A stretch of DNA of 64,000 bases from Pedobacter petrophilus (GCF_009674725.1 NZ_WKKH01000017.1:1-64000), one strand, 5' to 3'; positions 44,910-54,397 are shown, counted from the stretch's first letter. Notes: generated by a model not told the origin, from the letters alone. Numbers and translations: made by a program.

Positions 44910-45974
44910 ATGACATTCCAGCTTGAACTGATAAATTGGTATCAAAATAATAAAAGAGATTTGCCCTGGAGGCACACAAACGATGCTTATACCATTTGGT
45001 TATCAGAGATTATACTCCAGCAAACAAGGGTAGAACAGGGCCTTCCTTACTTCAATAGTTTTTTAGAAAATTTCCCTACTGTAGGAGACTTTGCTGCTGC
45101 CACGGAAACCAGAGTTTTAAAACTTTGGCAAGGTTTGGGCTATTACTCCCGTGGGAGAAACATGCATGCTACTGCTCAAAATGTAGTGAATAATTTCAAT
45201 GGAATGTTCCCAACCAGGCATGATGACCTCATCAAATTGAAAGGAATTGGTGAATATACAGCTGCTGCAATCTCATCTTTTTCTTCTGGTGAGGCCAGGG
45301 CGGTAGTAGATGGGAATGTATTCAGGGTATTGGCCAGGTACTTCGGCATTGAAACCCCTATAAATGCTCCGGCAGGAAAAAAGGAATTTTTTAAGCTCGC
45401 TAATGAACTTCTTTATCAGGAAGATCCGGCAACCTATAATCAATCAATTATGGAATTCGGTGCCATTCAATGTAAGCCAAAATCTCCAAATTGTAGTATT
45501 TGTCCATTAAACCAAACTTGTTTTGCTTTCACTCATCATCAGGTTAATTTACTACCGGTTAAGCTTCGTAAAGCGGCGCAGAAACACCGTTATATCAGTT
45601 ATTTTATTTGTGAAAATGATGGGGAAGTTTTGGTGCACGAAAGGCAGGCAGGTGACATCTGGCAACATCTTTTCGATTTTCCCTCTATTGAAACAGTAGA
45701 AGAAATAAACTTAAACAGTTCGTCATTCGCGGAAACCGTAACCGAAACTTTTGGGGCAAATGCTGAGTTTATCCCGCTTGTAAATAAAAGACATATATTA
45801 ACCCACCAAATTATCCATATACACTTTTTTGTATTAAATAATTATATATTTAACATTGATAAACAAAAGGAACTTAATTGGGTTTCTTTAAGTAGATTAA
45901 ATGAATTGCCGCAGCCAAAAGTTATTCACGATTTCACAACAGAATATCTTCTAAATACGGAATGGACTAACTAA
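44910..45974 (+). CDS. mutY: A/G-specific adenine glycosylase
   Basis: This 354-residue HhH-GPD glycosylase has the catalytic E33 (LSEIILQQTR), the helix-hairpin-helix LKGIGEYTAAAI, the catalytic Asp D134 (VVDGNVFRV), the [4Fe-4S] cluster C188-X6-C195-X2-C198-X5-C204 and a C-terminal NUDIX-like domain that recognises 8-oxoG. It removes adenine opposite 8-oxoguanine. It is divergent from HU and upstream of ssb, a frequent order in Bacteroidota. A shortened -7-like TAATTTG ends about 9 nt before the ATG, so the leader is very short. Confidence 0.96.
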   Translation: MTFQLELINWYQNNKRDLPWRHTNDAYTIWLSEIILQQTRVEQGLPYFNSFLENFPTVGDFAAATETRVLKLWQGLGYYSRGRNMHATAQNVVNNFNGMFPTRHDDLIKLKGIGEYTAAAISSFSSGEARAVVDGNVFRVLARYFGIETPINAPAGKKEFFKLANELLYQEDPATYNQSIMEFGAIQCKPKSPNCSICPLNQTCFAFTHHQVNLLPVKLRKAAQKHRYISYFICENDGEVLVHERQAGDIWQHLFDFPSIETVEEINLNSSSFAETVTETFGANAEFIPLVNKRHILTHQIIHIHFFVLNNYIFNIDKQKELNWVSLSRLNELPQPKVIHDFTTEYLLNTEWTN

Positions 45975-46022
45975 CCATGATCCATTTAATTTATAATTTT
46001 AAAAAACTAACCAAAAATATTT

Positions 46023-46463
46023 ATGTCTGGCATTAACAAAGTTATTTTAGTAGGCCATTTGGGCAAAGACCCTGAAGTACGTCATTTAGATGGTGGCGTT
46101 ACCGTAGCAAGTTTCCCTCTTGCAACGTCAGAAACCTACAATAAAGATGGAAAACGAGTAGAACAAACGGAATGGCACAACATTGTATTGTGGAGAGGCC
46201 TTGCTGAGGTTGCTTCTAAATATCTGCAAAAAGGAAAACTCGTTTATATTGAAGGTAAGCTAAGAACAAGGTCTTTCGAGGATAAGGAAAAAGTTAAAAA
46301 GTATGTAACTGAAATTGTTGCGGAAAACTTCACCATGCTAGGCCGCAAAAGCGACTTCGAGCAGAGTCCTACGGCAACCATTCATCAGGCCCCGGCAGAA
46401 CGTAAAATTGAAGATGAGTTTACCATCGGCCCATCAGATGAAAATGGTGATTTGCCTTTTTAA
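46023..46463 (+). CDS. ssb: Single-stranded DNA-binding protein
   Basis: This 146-residue protein has an N-terminal OB-fold (MSGINKVILVGHLGKDPEVR; WHNIVLWRGLAEVA; GKLVYIEGKLRTRSFEDKE) and a short linker to the acidic tip ending DLPF, the docking peptide for repair proteins. It follows mutY by 48 bp. Confidence 0.97.
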   Translation: MSGINKVILVGHLGKDPEVRHLDGGVTVASFPLATSETYNKDGKRVEQTEWHNIVLWRGLAEVASKYLQKGKLVYIEGKLRTRSFEDKEKVKKYVTEIVAENFTMLGRKSDFEQSPTATIHQAPAERKIEDEFTIGPSDENGDLPF

Positions 46464-46469
46464 TTTGTG

Positions 46470-47549
46470 ATGAGCAGTAGAGATAAGCTTCTTCATCCTA
46501 TCTTTTTACTTTCTATAATTTTACTGCTCACGAATGATTTCTTTTTAAAAGCATATTTTCATAACGAATTAACGGGAAAGCTCTCAGATTTTGCAGGTCT
46601 GTTTGCTTTCCCATTTTTTTGGAGCGCTGTTTTTCCGAAACGTATTAATTTTATTCATTTATCAACAGTCATCATATTTTTGTTTTGGAAATCCGGCCAT
46701 TCACAACCGCTGATTAACTTTATAAATCTTTTTGGTTTTCAAACTTTTCGCACAGTAGATTATACAGATTATATTGCCTTCATTAGTGTATTAGCCTCTT
46801 ACATCACCTTTTTTAAACCGCCTTTTGCCACATCCAGGCCATCTATAATCAGGTTTATAGCTTTGATCTCAATCTTCGCGTTCGTTGCCACCACTCAGGA
46901 GAGACAACAACCCACTTACGAAGAAGACTTTAAAACCATAGATTTATACAATCAAAGTGTACATCAGTTAACTGTGGTTGTGAATTTTAAATATTCCGAC
47001 GTAGAATTGGCAGGCGATACCAGTTTAGATAACGAATTTAACCGCATTGATACTTTAAAATTAGCTTCCGGTAGTTATAACACAGTGAGAACACCTATTC
47101 CCTCTTGGAATAATTCAAAATTCCCGTCTGGTTTTAAGATTATAATTATTGATTCACTAGGTAAACTGCAAAAAATTTACAACAAGACGGCCTTTCTCAT
47201 GGCTGTAGATACCAGCTACAATCGGCAGGCGCAGCATGAAAGTGGAAGTTCCTGGAGCCTGAAAATTGGGAAGAAGATACCGGAAAAGATTGCTCCATAT
47301 ACCATTTACGGGAGATGGCAGACAACTTCATCCTCACAAAGACAACATACTTTTGAAATCAGAGAACGTTATTGTTATGATGTTGATCCGGATAGTGACT
47401 TAGCCAGGTATGAATTAAAAGATAGTCTTATTACAGTTATGTATCCGAAGAAAAGGGTTAGTGGAAGGATTACTTATTTAAGCGAAAACGAGTTGTATAT
47501 CACGTGGGATGATAGAAAAAAACTAAAGTATAAGAAGCTTTATCATTAG
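46470..47549 (+). CDS. Unrecognised membrane protein with C-terminal extracytoplasmic domain
   Basis: A 359-residue protein from the ATG at 46470 (a GTG directly before it is an alternative). About four hydrophobic segments lie in the first 150 residues (LLHPIFLLSIILLLT, FAFPFFWSAVF, VIIFLFW, IIRFIALISIFAFVA). The next 210 residues are polar and rich in beta strands, ending in segments like RYCYDVDPDSDLARYELKD and SENELYITWDDRKKLKYKKL that resemble a lipocalin-like fold in small proteins. I do not recognise the family. It follows ssb by 6 bp, so it may be co-transcribed, but a DNA-related role is not implied. Confidence 0.7.
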   Translation: MSSRDKLLHPIFLLSIILLLTNDFFLKAYFHNELTGKLSDFAGLFAFPFFWSAVFPKRINFIHLSTVIIFLFWKSGHSQPLINFINLFGFQTFRTVDYTDYIAFISVLASYITFFKPPFATSRPSIIRFIALISIFAFVATTQERQQPTYEEDFKTIDLYNQSVHQLTVVVNFKYSDVELAGDTSLDNEFNRIDTLKLASGSYNTVRTPIPSWNNSKFPSGFKIIIIDSLGKLQKIYNKTAFLMAVDTSYNRQAQHESGSSWSLKIGKKIPEKIAPYTIYGRWQTTSSSQRQHTFEIRERYCYDVDPDSDLARYELKDSLITVMYPKKRVSGRITYLSENELYITWDDRKKLKYKKLYH

Positions 47550-47585
47550 ACCTACCTCACCTGGAGATAGGTCTGGATCTTTTTT
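47548..47585 (+). terminator. Terminator between the membrane protein gene and glmS
   Basis: AGACCTA-C-CTC pairs with GAG-A-TAGGTCT (47548-47574), followed by a T-run at 47580-47585 that overlaps the glmS stop. The hairpin could serve both convergent genes. Confidence 0.75.
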
Positions 47586-49422
47586 ATTCAACCGTTACAG
47601 ATTTCGCCAGGTTTCTTGGCTGATCGATGTTACACCCTCTTAAAACCGCAATATGGTAAGATAGAAGTTGTAATGGAATAGTAGCCAAAAGGGGTAGAAA
47701 TGCTTCATTTGCATCCGGAATTTCAATACAGTAATCTGCCATCTTCTTCACTTCTGTATCGCCTTCAGTAACAATTGCAATTACTTTACCTTTTCTGGCT
47801 TTTACTTCCTGAATGTTGCTGATTACCTTCTCGTATGATGAATTTTGAGTAGCGATAAAAACTACAGGCATTTCTTCATCAATTAAGGCGATGGGGCCAT
47901 GTTTCATCTCTGCTGCAGGATAACCTTCAGCATGGATATAAGAGATCTCCTTAAGCTTTAAAGCGCCTTCTAATGCAACCGGAAATCCGCTCCCGCGACC
48001 AAGAAATAAGCAATTACGAGAATCTTTAATTTTCTCTGCAACCTCTTTAATTAATTTATCTGATTCCAGCGCTTTTTGAATTTTTTCCGGAATATGATCC
48101 AACTCTGTTAAAAGCTCTATCATTTTCGATTCTGTAATGGTTCCCCTTTGTTGCGCCATGTAAAAGGCCATTAAAGTAAGTACGGTTACCTGAGCGGTAA
48201 ATGCCTTGGTAGAAGCAACCCCAATCTCCGGACCAGCATGAGTGTAAACACCGGCATGCGTTAAACGCGGAATTGATGCACCTGCTACGTTACAAATTCC
48301 GAAAATTGTAGCGCCACGTTCTTTAGCCATTTCAATAGCTGCCATGGTGTCTGCAGTTTCTCCGGATTGTGAGATCGCAATTACTACATCTTTCTCCGTA
48401 ATGATTGGGTTGCGGTACCTAAACTCAGATGCATACTCCACTTCAACGGGAATTCTGGCGTATTCTTCAATCAGGTATTCGCCTACAAGGCCGGCATGCC
48501 ATGAAGTTCCACAGGCAACAATAATAATTCTATCAATATTTTTAAGTTTCTCTGCGAATTCTTTTATTCCGCCAAGTTGAACCTTTCCCTCGCTTGGATA
48601 AATACGGCCACGCATACAGTCTTTAATCGATCGCGGCTGCTCATAGATTTCTTTCAGCATAAAATGCTCAAAACCACCTTTTTCCAGCATTTCTAACTTC
48701 AGCTCAAGTTCTTGTATTAATGGCGTTTGAACAATGTTATCCAGTTGTTTCACCAATAAATCATTTTTGGTAACCAGAGCGATTTCACCGTCTTTTAAAT
48801 AGATTACATTTTTGGTATATTCAATAATAGGTGTGGCATCTGATGCGATGAAATATTCTCCTTTACCTACGCCAATAACCATCGGACTACCTTTTCTGGC
48901 TGCAATTAAACGATCTGGATGATCTTTATCCATAATCACAATTGCATAAGCGCCACTAACCTCATGTAAGGCCAAACGAACGGCTTCCAGCAGGTCTAAG
49001 TTTTCTATTTTTTGAATTTCTTCAATTAGATGAATAAGTACTTCTGTGTCCGTATCGCTTTTAAATTCATGGCCGCGACCCATCAATTCTTCTTTTAAAG
49101 TAGCATAGTTTTCGATGATACCATTGTGAATAATTGATAGTTTTTCATTATTTGAAGTGTGTGGATGTGAATTTCGATCTGATGGTACACCATGTGTTGC
49201 CCATCTGGTGTGCCCCATTCCGATAGTACCCGAACGATCCTGATTTTCTGCAAATTCTTCTAAAACGGCTACTTTACCCGCCTTTTTATAAATACTTTGT
49301 CCGCTATCATTCATTAGTGCTATACCGGCACTGTCATAACCTCTGTATTCCAATCTTTTCAGACCTTTTAAAACTATGGGCCAAGCCTCTCTATAACCGA
49401 TGTAACCTACTATTCCACACAT
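47584..49422 (-). CDS. glmS: Glutamine-fructose-6-phosphate aminotransferase (isomerizing)
   Basis: This 612-residue enzyme has an N-terminal glutaminase domain with the nucleophile Cys2 (MCGIVGYIGYREAWPIV), the GMGHTRWATHG segment, and two SIS domains (about 290-430 and 460-600; ISQSGETADTMAAI; ACGTSWHAGLVGEY). The tail NLAKSVTVE is typical. It makes glucosamine-6-phosphate, the first step to UDP-GlcNAc, peptidoglycan and LPS. No GlmS ribozyme-like leader was recognised in the 125 bp upstream. Confidence 0.97.
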   Translation of the reverse strand: MCGIVGYIGYREAWPIVLKGLKRLEYRGYDSAGIALMNDSGQSIYKKAGKVAVLEEFAENQDRSGTIGMGHTRWATHGVPSDRNSHPHTSNNEKLSIIHNGIIENYATLKEELMGRGHEFKSDTDTEVLIHLIEEIQKIENLDLLEAVRLALHEVSGAYAIVIMDKDHPDRLIAARKGSPMVIGVGKGEYFIASDATPIIEYTKNVIYLKDGEIALVTKNDLLVKQLDNIVQTPLIQELELKLEMLEKGGFEHFMLKEIYEQPRSIKDCMRGRIYPSEGKVQLGGIKEFAEKLKNIDRIIIVACGTSWHAGLVGEYLIEEYARIPVEVEYASEFRYRNPIITEKDVVIAISQSGETADTMAAIEMAKERGATIFGICNVAGASIPRLTHAGVYTHAGPEIGVASTKAFTAQVTVLTLMAFYMAQQRGTITESKMIELLTELDHIPEKIQKALESDKLIKEVAEKIKDSRNCLFLGRGSGFPVALEGALKLKEISYIHAEGYPAAEMKHGPIALIDEEMPVVFIATQNSSYEKVISNIQEVKARKGKVIAIVTEGDTEVKKMADYCIEIPDANEAFLPLLATIPLQLLSYHIAVLRGCNIDQPRNLAKSVTVE

Positions 49423-49497
49423 AAATTTGGGGTATTGCTAAAGTTGACGAATATACTAAACAAAGATTGTTCCGAATGAAAATAATTTTTCAGGCAT

Positions 49498-49527
49498 AAA
49501 AAAACCTCAGCATTTTGGGCTGAGGTT
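49498..49527 (-). terminator. Intrinsic terminator after the DUF4270 gene
   Basis: AACCTCAGC (49503-49511) pairs with GCTGAGGTT (49519-49527), and the minus strand continues into a T-run at 49504-49498. Confidence 0.85.
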
Positions 49528-49547
49528 CATTATAGGAATTAAACCTG

Positions 49548-50927
49548 TTAATTTATTTTAGTGTAATAAATGTTCAGTTTTATTTTATTTGTTGCGTTGC
49601 CAAAAGATCCGATAACAGATCTTCCTGCTGATGTACCCGATGGAGTAATGTCATAAGCGGCGGTAGATGATGGCGCTAAGAATGTTCCATAATCGGTAAT
49701 TGTTTTATCAATAAGGCCCTGTACATATGCTGTAATATTGAACGTATATCTGTTATTCAGCGATTGGTAAGCGCCGCCAAACAAGCCCGTTGCACCAGAG
49801 CTTGCCAGGCTATTATAATCAGGTAATGTGGTAGGTTGTTCAGCAATATCCCAGCGATACAAAGCCAATCTTTCTGCCGGAACAAAAGGATTTGCAAATG
49901 AGCCATTGCTTACATCAACTACCAGTTCGGCCTTATTTACCACAACTTTACCATGAGTACCGGTAAAGTTTGCAAGATTTGGAAAAGAGATTTTTGTTTT
50001 TACACCTACCAAACCTTGTAAATAGGTTACATTATATTGTGTAGCGTTATTTGTTAATTGTGTTTGAACATCTGTACCGGTATAATCATGTTTAATATTT
50101 GCCGCCACTCCTGTTGATACCGAAATCGGGAAATTTACACTTGTAGTATCGATGCCATTACTGGTATTCGGCTTTTTATAAACCAATTGAACATAAGAAT
50201 TGGCAGCAGCAAGATCAATAAAGGCTACCCCACCTCCAGCAATAGTAGATGATGTTTTATTCACTTCTGCATATAAACCTTTAAAATAATCTATAAACTT
50301 TGCATTGGTTGTAAATGTAGCTGCTGGCTGAGCTAAGATCGTGCTTTGAATAAATGCCCTGTTAAGCGGAATTCTAATCTGAGCCTTAACTGTTTTTAAA
50401 GTATCTTTTTTGCCTGCAATAATATCAAAAATCTTAATTGGTGTTTTTGGGAATATTTTGCTGTTAAAATTACCTAATAAAGTACTGTTGTGTGCCTGTA
50501 CATCAGAACTCTTGAAGTTGGTTATTTTATTGGTTAGCTGATAAACATCAATACTGTACTTAGAAGTTGTGGTATCTCCATAAAACTGAGTACCCAGATT
50601 TAAAACCAATACGGCAGAATCTAAGGTAGCATTTGTGCCAAAATCCTGTGTCATTGTAGCAGGGGGTGCTACTGCCATTGCCAGGCTAGATTCTGTTTTT
50701 CCAAAAACCGGATCAACCATATAGCCTATCGGATGCTGGGCCAATCCACCAGTAACAATATCGTTTTCTTTAATGGTTTGTGAGTTTATCTGCTCATTAT
50801 TAACCAAAGTACCTTCGATAGCTGCATTTGGATCAACATCTAAGCCAACAGCACCTGGGTTTTTACATGATGCAAAAAGAAAAAGACCTATCAACAGGGT
50901 TAATAAGTCTTGTTTTGTAAATTTCAT
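49548..50927 (-). CDS. DUF4270 outer-membrane lipoprotein
   Basis: This 459-residue protein has a lipobox (LFASC, Cys about 21) and the DUF4270 N-terminal pattern GAVGLDVDPNAAIEG. The body is beta-rich and Ser/Thr/Asn-rich, suggesting a surface or periplasmic lipoprotein. Proteins of this family are widespread in Bacteroidota and have no established function. It lies 21 bp downstream of the glycogen-synthase-like gene, a pairing I have seen recurrently. Confidence 0.85.
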   Translation of the reverse strand: MKFTKQDLLTLLIGLFLFASCKNPGAVGLDVDPNAAIEGTLVNNEQINSQTIKENDIVTGGLAQHPIGYMVDPVFGKTESSLAMAVAPPATMTQDFGTNATLDSAVLVLNLGTQFYGDTTTSKYSIDVYQLTNKITNFKSSDVQAHNSTLLGNFNSKIFPKTPIKIFDIIAGKKDTLKTVKAQIRIPLNRAFIQSTILAQPAATFTTNAKFIDYFKGLYAEVNKTSSTIAGGGVAFIDLAAANSYVQLVYKKPNTSNGIDTTSVNFPISVSTGVAANIKHDYTGTDVQTQLTNNATQYNVTYLQGLVGVKTKISFPNLANFTGTHGKVVVNKAELVVDVSNGSFANPFVPAERLALYRWDIAEQPTTLPDYNSLASSGATGLFGGAYQSLNNRYTFNITAYVQGLIDKTITDYGTFLAPSSTAAYDITPSGTSAGRSVIGSFGNATNKIKLNIYYTKIN

Positions 50928-50948
50928 ATTTAAAATAATAATACCTGA

Positions 50949-51779
50949 TTAAGCAACTGAAACCAATTCATCATTTGAAATTTCTTCATAAAAAGTATAG
51001 AAGTTTTCAAAATTCTCGGTTAAGTTAAATGCTAATGTTGGTTTATTGGAATCTTTAACAAATTTTAACACAGCCGCATCAAGATTCTCATCTGCTAAAA
51101 CTACTGCATCAGAGTGAGTTACCGCACCAATATGCATGCTGTTGCAATCTGCCGGAACGAAAGCTTTAGTATCTTCTTCAGTCATGTTAGCCATTACTGC
51201 TTTAGATGCAAATTTATCGTTCAGTGTTTCTGTAAAACCATCTTCGTAAATAGAATACACTACTTTTGAATTCTTGAAAGTAGGATCGTTTTTATAAGTA
51301 GTTTTAATATAAGCAGGAACTAAAGCGCTCATCCAACCATGACAGTGAACAATATCTGGAGCCCATCCTAATTTTTTAACGGTTTCCAGTGCGCCTTTGC
51401 AGAAGAAAATTGTACGCTCATCATTGTCGTCAAAGAATTTTTCATTCGCATCTCTAAAGACTTGCTTACGTTGAAAATATTCTTCGTTATCAAGGAAATA
51501 CACCTGCATACGTGCAGCGGGGATGGATGCTACTTTAATAATTAAGGGATTATCATTGTCGTCGATAATGATGTTCATTCCCGACAAGCGGATGACTTCG
51601 TGTAAACGGTTTCTTCTTTCGTTGATGTTGCCGAACTTAGGCATCAAGATGCGGATTTCAAATCCTTTTTCTTGCATAGCCTGTGGTAGTTGACGGGTGA
51701 TTTCAGAAATTTTAGTGAGCTCGAGGAAAGGCGACATCTCGTGTGTAACAATCAGCAGCTTTGTTTTTGCCATCTCCAT
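50949..51779 (-). CDS. Glycogen/starch synthase-like protein (N-terminal GT5 half only)
   Basis: This 276-residue protein resembles the N-terminal Rossmann domain of GT5 starch/glycogen synthases (TKLLIVTHEMSPFLELTKIS; LGWAPDIVHCHGWMSALVPA). It ends before the C-terminal domain that in full GlgA (about 480 residues) carries the second glucosyl-donor-binding motifs. The ADP-glucose lysine loop KxGG is replaced by LTKIS. It may be a regulatory or degenerate paralogue. The start could be at 51779 or at an internal ATG at 51773. It has a -7 element TACCTTTG at 51828-51821 and is co-transcribed with the DUF4270 lipoprotein gene. Confidence 0.8.
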   Translation of the reverse strand: MEMAKTKLLIVTHEMSPFLELTKISEITRQLPQAMQEKGFEIRILMPKFGNINERRNRLHEVIRLSGMNIIIDDNDNPLIIKVASIPAARMQVYFLDNEEYFQRKQVFRDANEKFFDDNDERTIFFCKGALETVKKLGWAPDIVHCHGWMSALVPAYIKTTYKNDPTFKNSKVVYSIYEDGFTETLNDKFASKAVMANMTEEDTKAFVPADCNSMHIGAVTHSDAVVLADENLDAAVLKFVKDSNKPTLAFNLTENFENFYTFYEEISNDELVSVA

Positions 51780-51820
51780 ATTCTAAGAAAATATTAAGTT
51801 AAATAAAAGATAATGAGCTG

Positions 51821-51828
51821 CAAAGGTA
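51821..51828 (-). promoter_or_regulatory. -7 promoter element of the GT5-like/DUF4270 operon
   Basis: TACCTTTG on the minus strand, about 42 nt before the start codon. The -33 element is weak. Confidence 0.5.
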
Positions 51829-51921
51829 AGCATAATAATACTATTTATCAATATAGCAAGCATTTGTTTGGTTTCGTTTAGATTAATTTACACCTTTACT
51901 ATTTAATTTAGATAGACCAAA

Positions 51922-52767
51922 TTGGAAATATTTAAAACCAAAGCAACGCTTAAAGCTTTCTTAAAACCTTTAAAAGAATCGGGTAAAAAAATAGCACTTG
52001 TACCTACAATGGGTGCGTTGCATAATGGCCATATTTCTTTAATTAAACTGGCCCAGCAAAATGCAGACATCATAATCTGCAGTATTTTTGTAAACCCTAC
52101 GCAATTTACAGATCCGAAAGATCTGGAGAAATATCCCCGCCCTATTGAACACGATTTAGCCATGCTGGAAAGTGCAGGTTGTAGTGGTGTGCTCATGCCG
52201 AATGTGGAGGAAATGTATCCTTTAGATGAAGACGAAAACTGGCACATTAACCTCGGTAAAGCAGAATTTTTACTGGAAGGTGAGTTTAGAAAAGGCCACT
52301 ATCAGGGCGTTACGCAAATTGTAAAAAAACTTTTTGATGCTGTAGAGCCTGATGTAGCCATGTTTGGTCAGAAAGATTTTCAGCAGGTATTGATGATCAA
52401 AAATATGGTTAAATATTTTGATCTTCCTATTCAGATTATCACCTGTCCTATTATCAGGGAAGATGATGGACTGGCAATGAGTAGCCGCAATATTCACTTA
52501 TCTGCTGCTGACAGGCAACATTCTTTAGTGTTAAATGAATCTCTTCACTTTGTGGTTAAACACTTTGATGAATATTCATTGGAGGAACTGGAAGCAAAGG
52601 CGAAAATCTTTTATAAAGATATTGAAGGAGTAGAACTGGATTATTTTACCATCGCCAATGGCAATACCTTAGAGCCGGCAGCATCAAAAGATGAAGAAAA
52701 TTTAGTGGCATTGGTTGCTGCTAAAGTTGGCTCAACACGTTTAATCGATAATATGATTATTAAGTAA
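51922..52767 (+). CDS. panC: Pantothenate synthetase
   Basis: This 281-residue enzyme has the HIGH-like signature MGALHNGHISLI, the segment FGQKDFQQVLMIKNMV and the KMSKS-like MSSRN. It joins pantoate and beta-alanine using ATP to give pantothenate, a CoA precursor. The start is TTG at 51922. panD follows after 167 bp with its own -7 element, so the pair may be expressed separately. It is divergent from the GT5-like gene. Confidence 0.96.
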   Translation: MEIFKTKATLKAFLKPLKESGKKIALVPTMGALHNGHISLIKLAQQNADIIICSIFVNPTQFTDPKDLEKYPRPIEHDLAMLESAGCSGVLMPNVEEMYPLDEDENWHINLGKAEFLLEGEFRKGHYQGVTQIVKKLFDAVEPDVAMFGQKDFQQVLMIKNMVKYFDLPIQIITCPIIREDDGLAMSSRNIHLSAADRQHSLVLNESLHFVVKHFDEYSLEELEAKAKIFYKDIEGVELDYFTIANGNTLEPAASKDEENLVALVAAKVGSTRLIDNMIIK

Positions 52768-52922
52768 ACGTATCTTGATAATAAAGTATTTAGTATTAAG
52801 ACAGTTGCGGGTTACCCCTATATTGTTCTGTTTAATGGAGATTATTTCTTTCCTTTAGTTTTGATGCTTTTCACTTCGGCCGGAAACTCCAAACTGATGA
52901 CTGAAAACTGCAAACTGATTAT

Positions 52923-52930
52923 TAACTTTG
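52923..52930 (+). promoter_or_regulatory. -7 promoter element of panD
   Basis: TAACTTTG fits TAnnTTTG and ends 4 nt before the panD ATG, implying a transcript with almost no leader. The upstream spacer contains ACTGAAAACTGCAAACTG-type repeats. Confidence 0.5.
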
Positions 52931-52934
52931 CCAA

Positions 52935-53285
52935 ATGGTTATTACAATATTAAAATCGAAAATACACCGTGTGAAAGTAACACAAGCTGAACTAAATTAT
53001 GTTGGCAGTATTACGATAGATGAAGATTTGATGGATGCGGCCAATATTATCGCTAATGAGAAGGTACAAATTGTCAATAATAATAATGGTGCCCGTTTCG
53101 AAACTTATGTAATTAAGGGCGAACGTGGTACCGGAACAATCTGTTTAAATGGTGCAACAGCTCGCCTGGCTCAGCTAGGTGATATCCTTATCATTATGTC
53201 ATACGGAAGCCTTCCGATCGATGAGGCGAAGAAATACAATCCTATCCTTGTTTTTCCGGATGACAATAATCATTTACTGAAATAA
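52935..53285 (+). CDS. panD: Aspartate 1-decarboxylase
   Basis: This 116-residue pyruvoyl enzyme has its self-cleavage site at G24-S25 ([11 protein letters not shown]), K9 in LKSKIHRV, and the [20 protein letters not shown] segment of the catalytic barrel. It makes beta-alanine from aspartate for panC. The start is the ATG at 52935, with the usual N-terminus. It is followed by a membrane protein gene 4 bp later. Confidence 0.96.
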   Translation: MVITILKSKIHRVKVTQAELNYVGSITIDEDLMDAANIIANEKVQIVNNNNGARFETYVIKGERGTGTICLNGATARLAQLGDILIIMSYGSLPIDEAKKYNPILVFPDDNNHLLK

Positions 53286-53289
53286 CGTT

Positions 53290-54282
53290 GTGGCCCTCGA
53301 TCTGAAAACGGCAGTAAAATACCTCATCATGCTTTTGATCGGTGTAGGTATTTTATCTCTGGCGTTTAGAGGGCAGGATTTGGGAAAAATCTGGCTGGAG
53401 ATTAAAACAGCCAACCTTTTTCATGTTATCATCTCTGCGTTATGCGTTTTAATTGCTTACCTGCTCAGGGCATTACGCTGGCAGATGCTTTATAAATCCA
53501 TTCACTATCAGGTTGGTTTCTGGAATGTATATCACGGTGTAATTATTGGTTATTTAGCAAATTTAGCCTTACCACGCTTTGGTGAAGTTGTTCGCTGTTC
53601 TGTAATGCACAAGACCGAAAGGGTTCCAATATTCTCATCGCTGGGGACGGTAATTACAGAAAGGCTTTTTGATGTATTGATGCTTTTTCTAACCGGCTTA
53701 GCAATGCTCATTTTTCAATATGATTTAGTATTTGATTTTCTTTATCACCGCATTTACCAAAATATCACAAATTACTTCATACATCTTAACTATGCCTGGC
53801 TGGTGGCATTTGGAATTTTCATGGTTTCACTTTGCGGTTTGTTAGTTTATTTTCTACGCAGGAGAGTCAGCAAAAAGTTCCTGAGAATTTTTGTGAGCCT
53901 GAGGCAGGGATTCGGATCTTACAGCAAAATGAAAAATAAGGCGTCATTTTTACTTTGTACAGTCGGTATCTGGAGTTTTTACCTGGTTTCTATGTATTTC
54001 TGCTTCTTTGCCATTCCCTCAACCAGTCATTTGCATTTTAACGCTGCATTTACAGCGCTTGTATTTTCCGGATTTGCTATGGCTGCACCTGTGCAGGGTG
54101 GAATAGGAGTTTTCCACTGGATGGTAGCACAATCTTTAATTCTATATTCCATTTCTTTAAAGGATGGATTAGCCTATGCTACCATTATTCATTCCTCACA
54201 GGTCTTACTTATTCTCATTTTAGGGTGTTTAAGTATATTTTTAACATTAACGAAGCCTGATCCCAAACAAATTAAATCATAA
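53290..54282 (+). CDS. Flippase-like membrane protein (YbhN/UPF0104 family)
   Basis: This 330-residue protein has about eight transmembrane segments. It carries the LPG synthase TM/YbhN signature YLLRALRWQML...GVIIGYLANLALPRFGEV RC, and later GGIGVFHWMVAQSL. Members include MprF flippase domains and uncharacterised inner-membrane proteins that may move lipids. The start is GTG at 53290, 4 bp after panD, so it is translationally coupled to it. There is no known link to pantothenate. Confidence 0.86.
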   Translation: MALDLKTAVKYLIMLLIGVGILSLAFRGQDLGKIWLEIKTANLFHVIISALCVLIAYLLRALRWQMLYKSIHYQVGFWNVYHGVIIGYLANLALPRFGEVVRCSVMHKTERVPIFSSLGTVITERLFDVLMLFLTGLAMLIFQYDLVFDFLYHRIYQNITNYFIHLNYAWLVAFGIFMVSLCGLLVYFLRRRVSKKFLRIFVSLRQGFGSYSKMKNKASFLLCTVGIWSFYLVSMYFCFFAIPSTSHLHFNAAFTALVFSGFAMAAPVQGGIGVFHWMVAQSLILYSISLKDGLAYATIIHSSQVLLILILGCLSIFLTLTKPDPKQIKS

Positions 54283-54397
54283 TAAGGTCTGTCTGTTTGT
54301 TCTTAAGCGCTTTCATTTTCAGGTGGCCAATTGCTTTTTGGAATAATTATTTCAATAAAATTACTATGCAGCCATAGCAATTTTAGATTTGAAATGC

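Noticed and set aside
49423..49547. glmS ribozyme upstream of glmS
   Set aside because: The 125-nt interval is AT-rich and shows only the DUF4270 terminator; no ribozyme core pattern was found.
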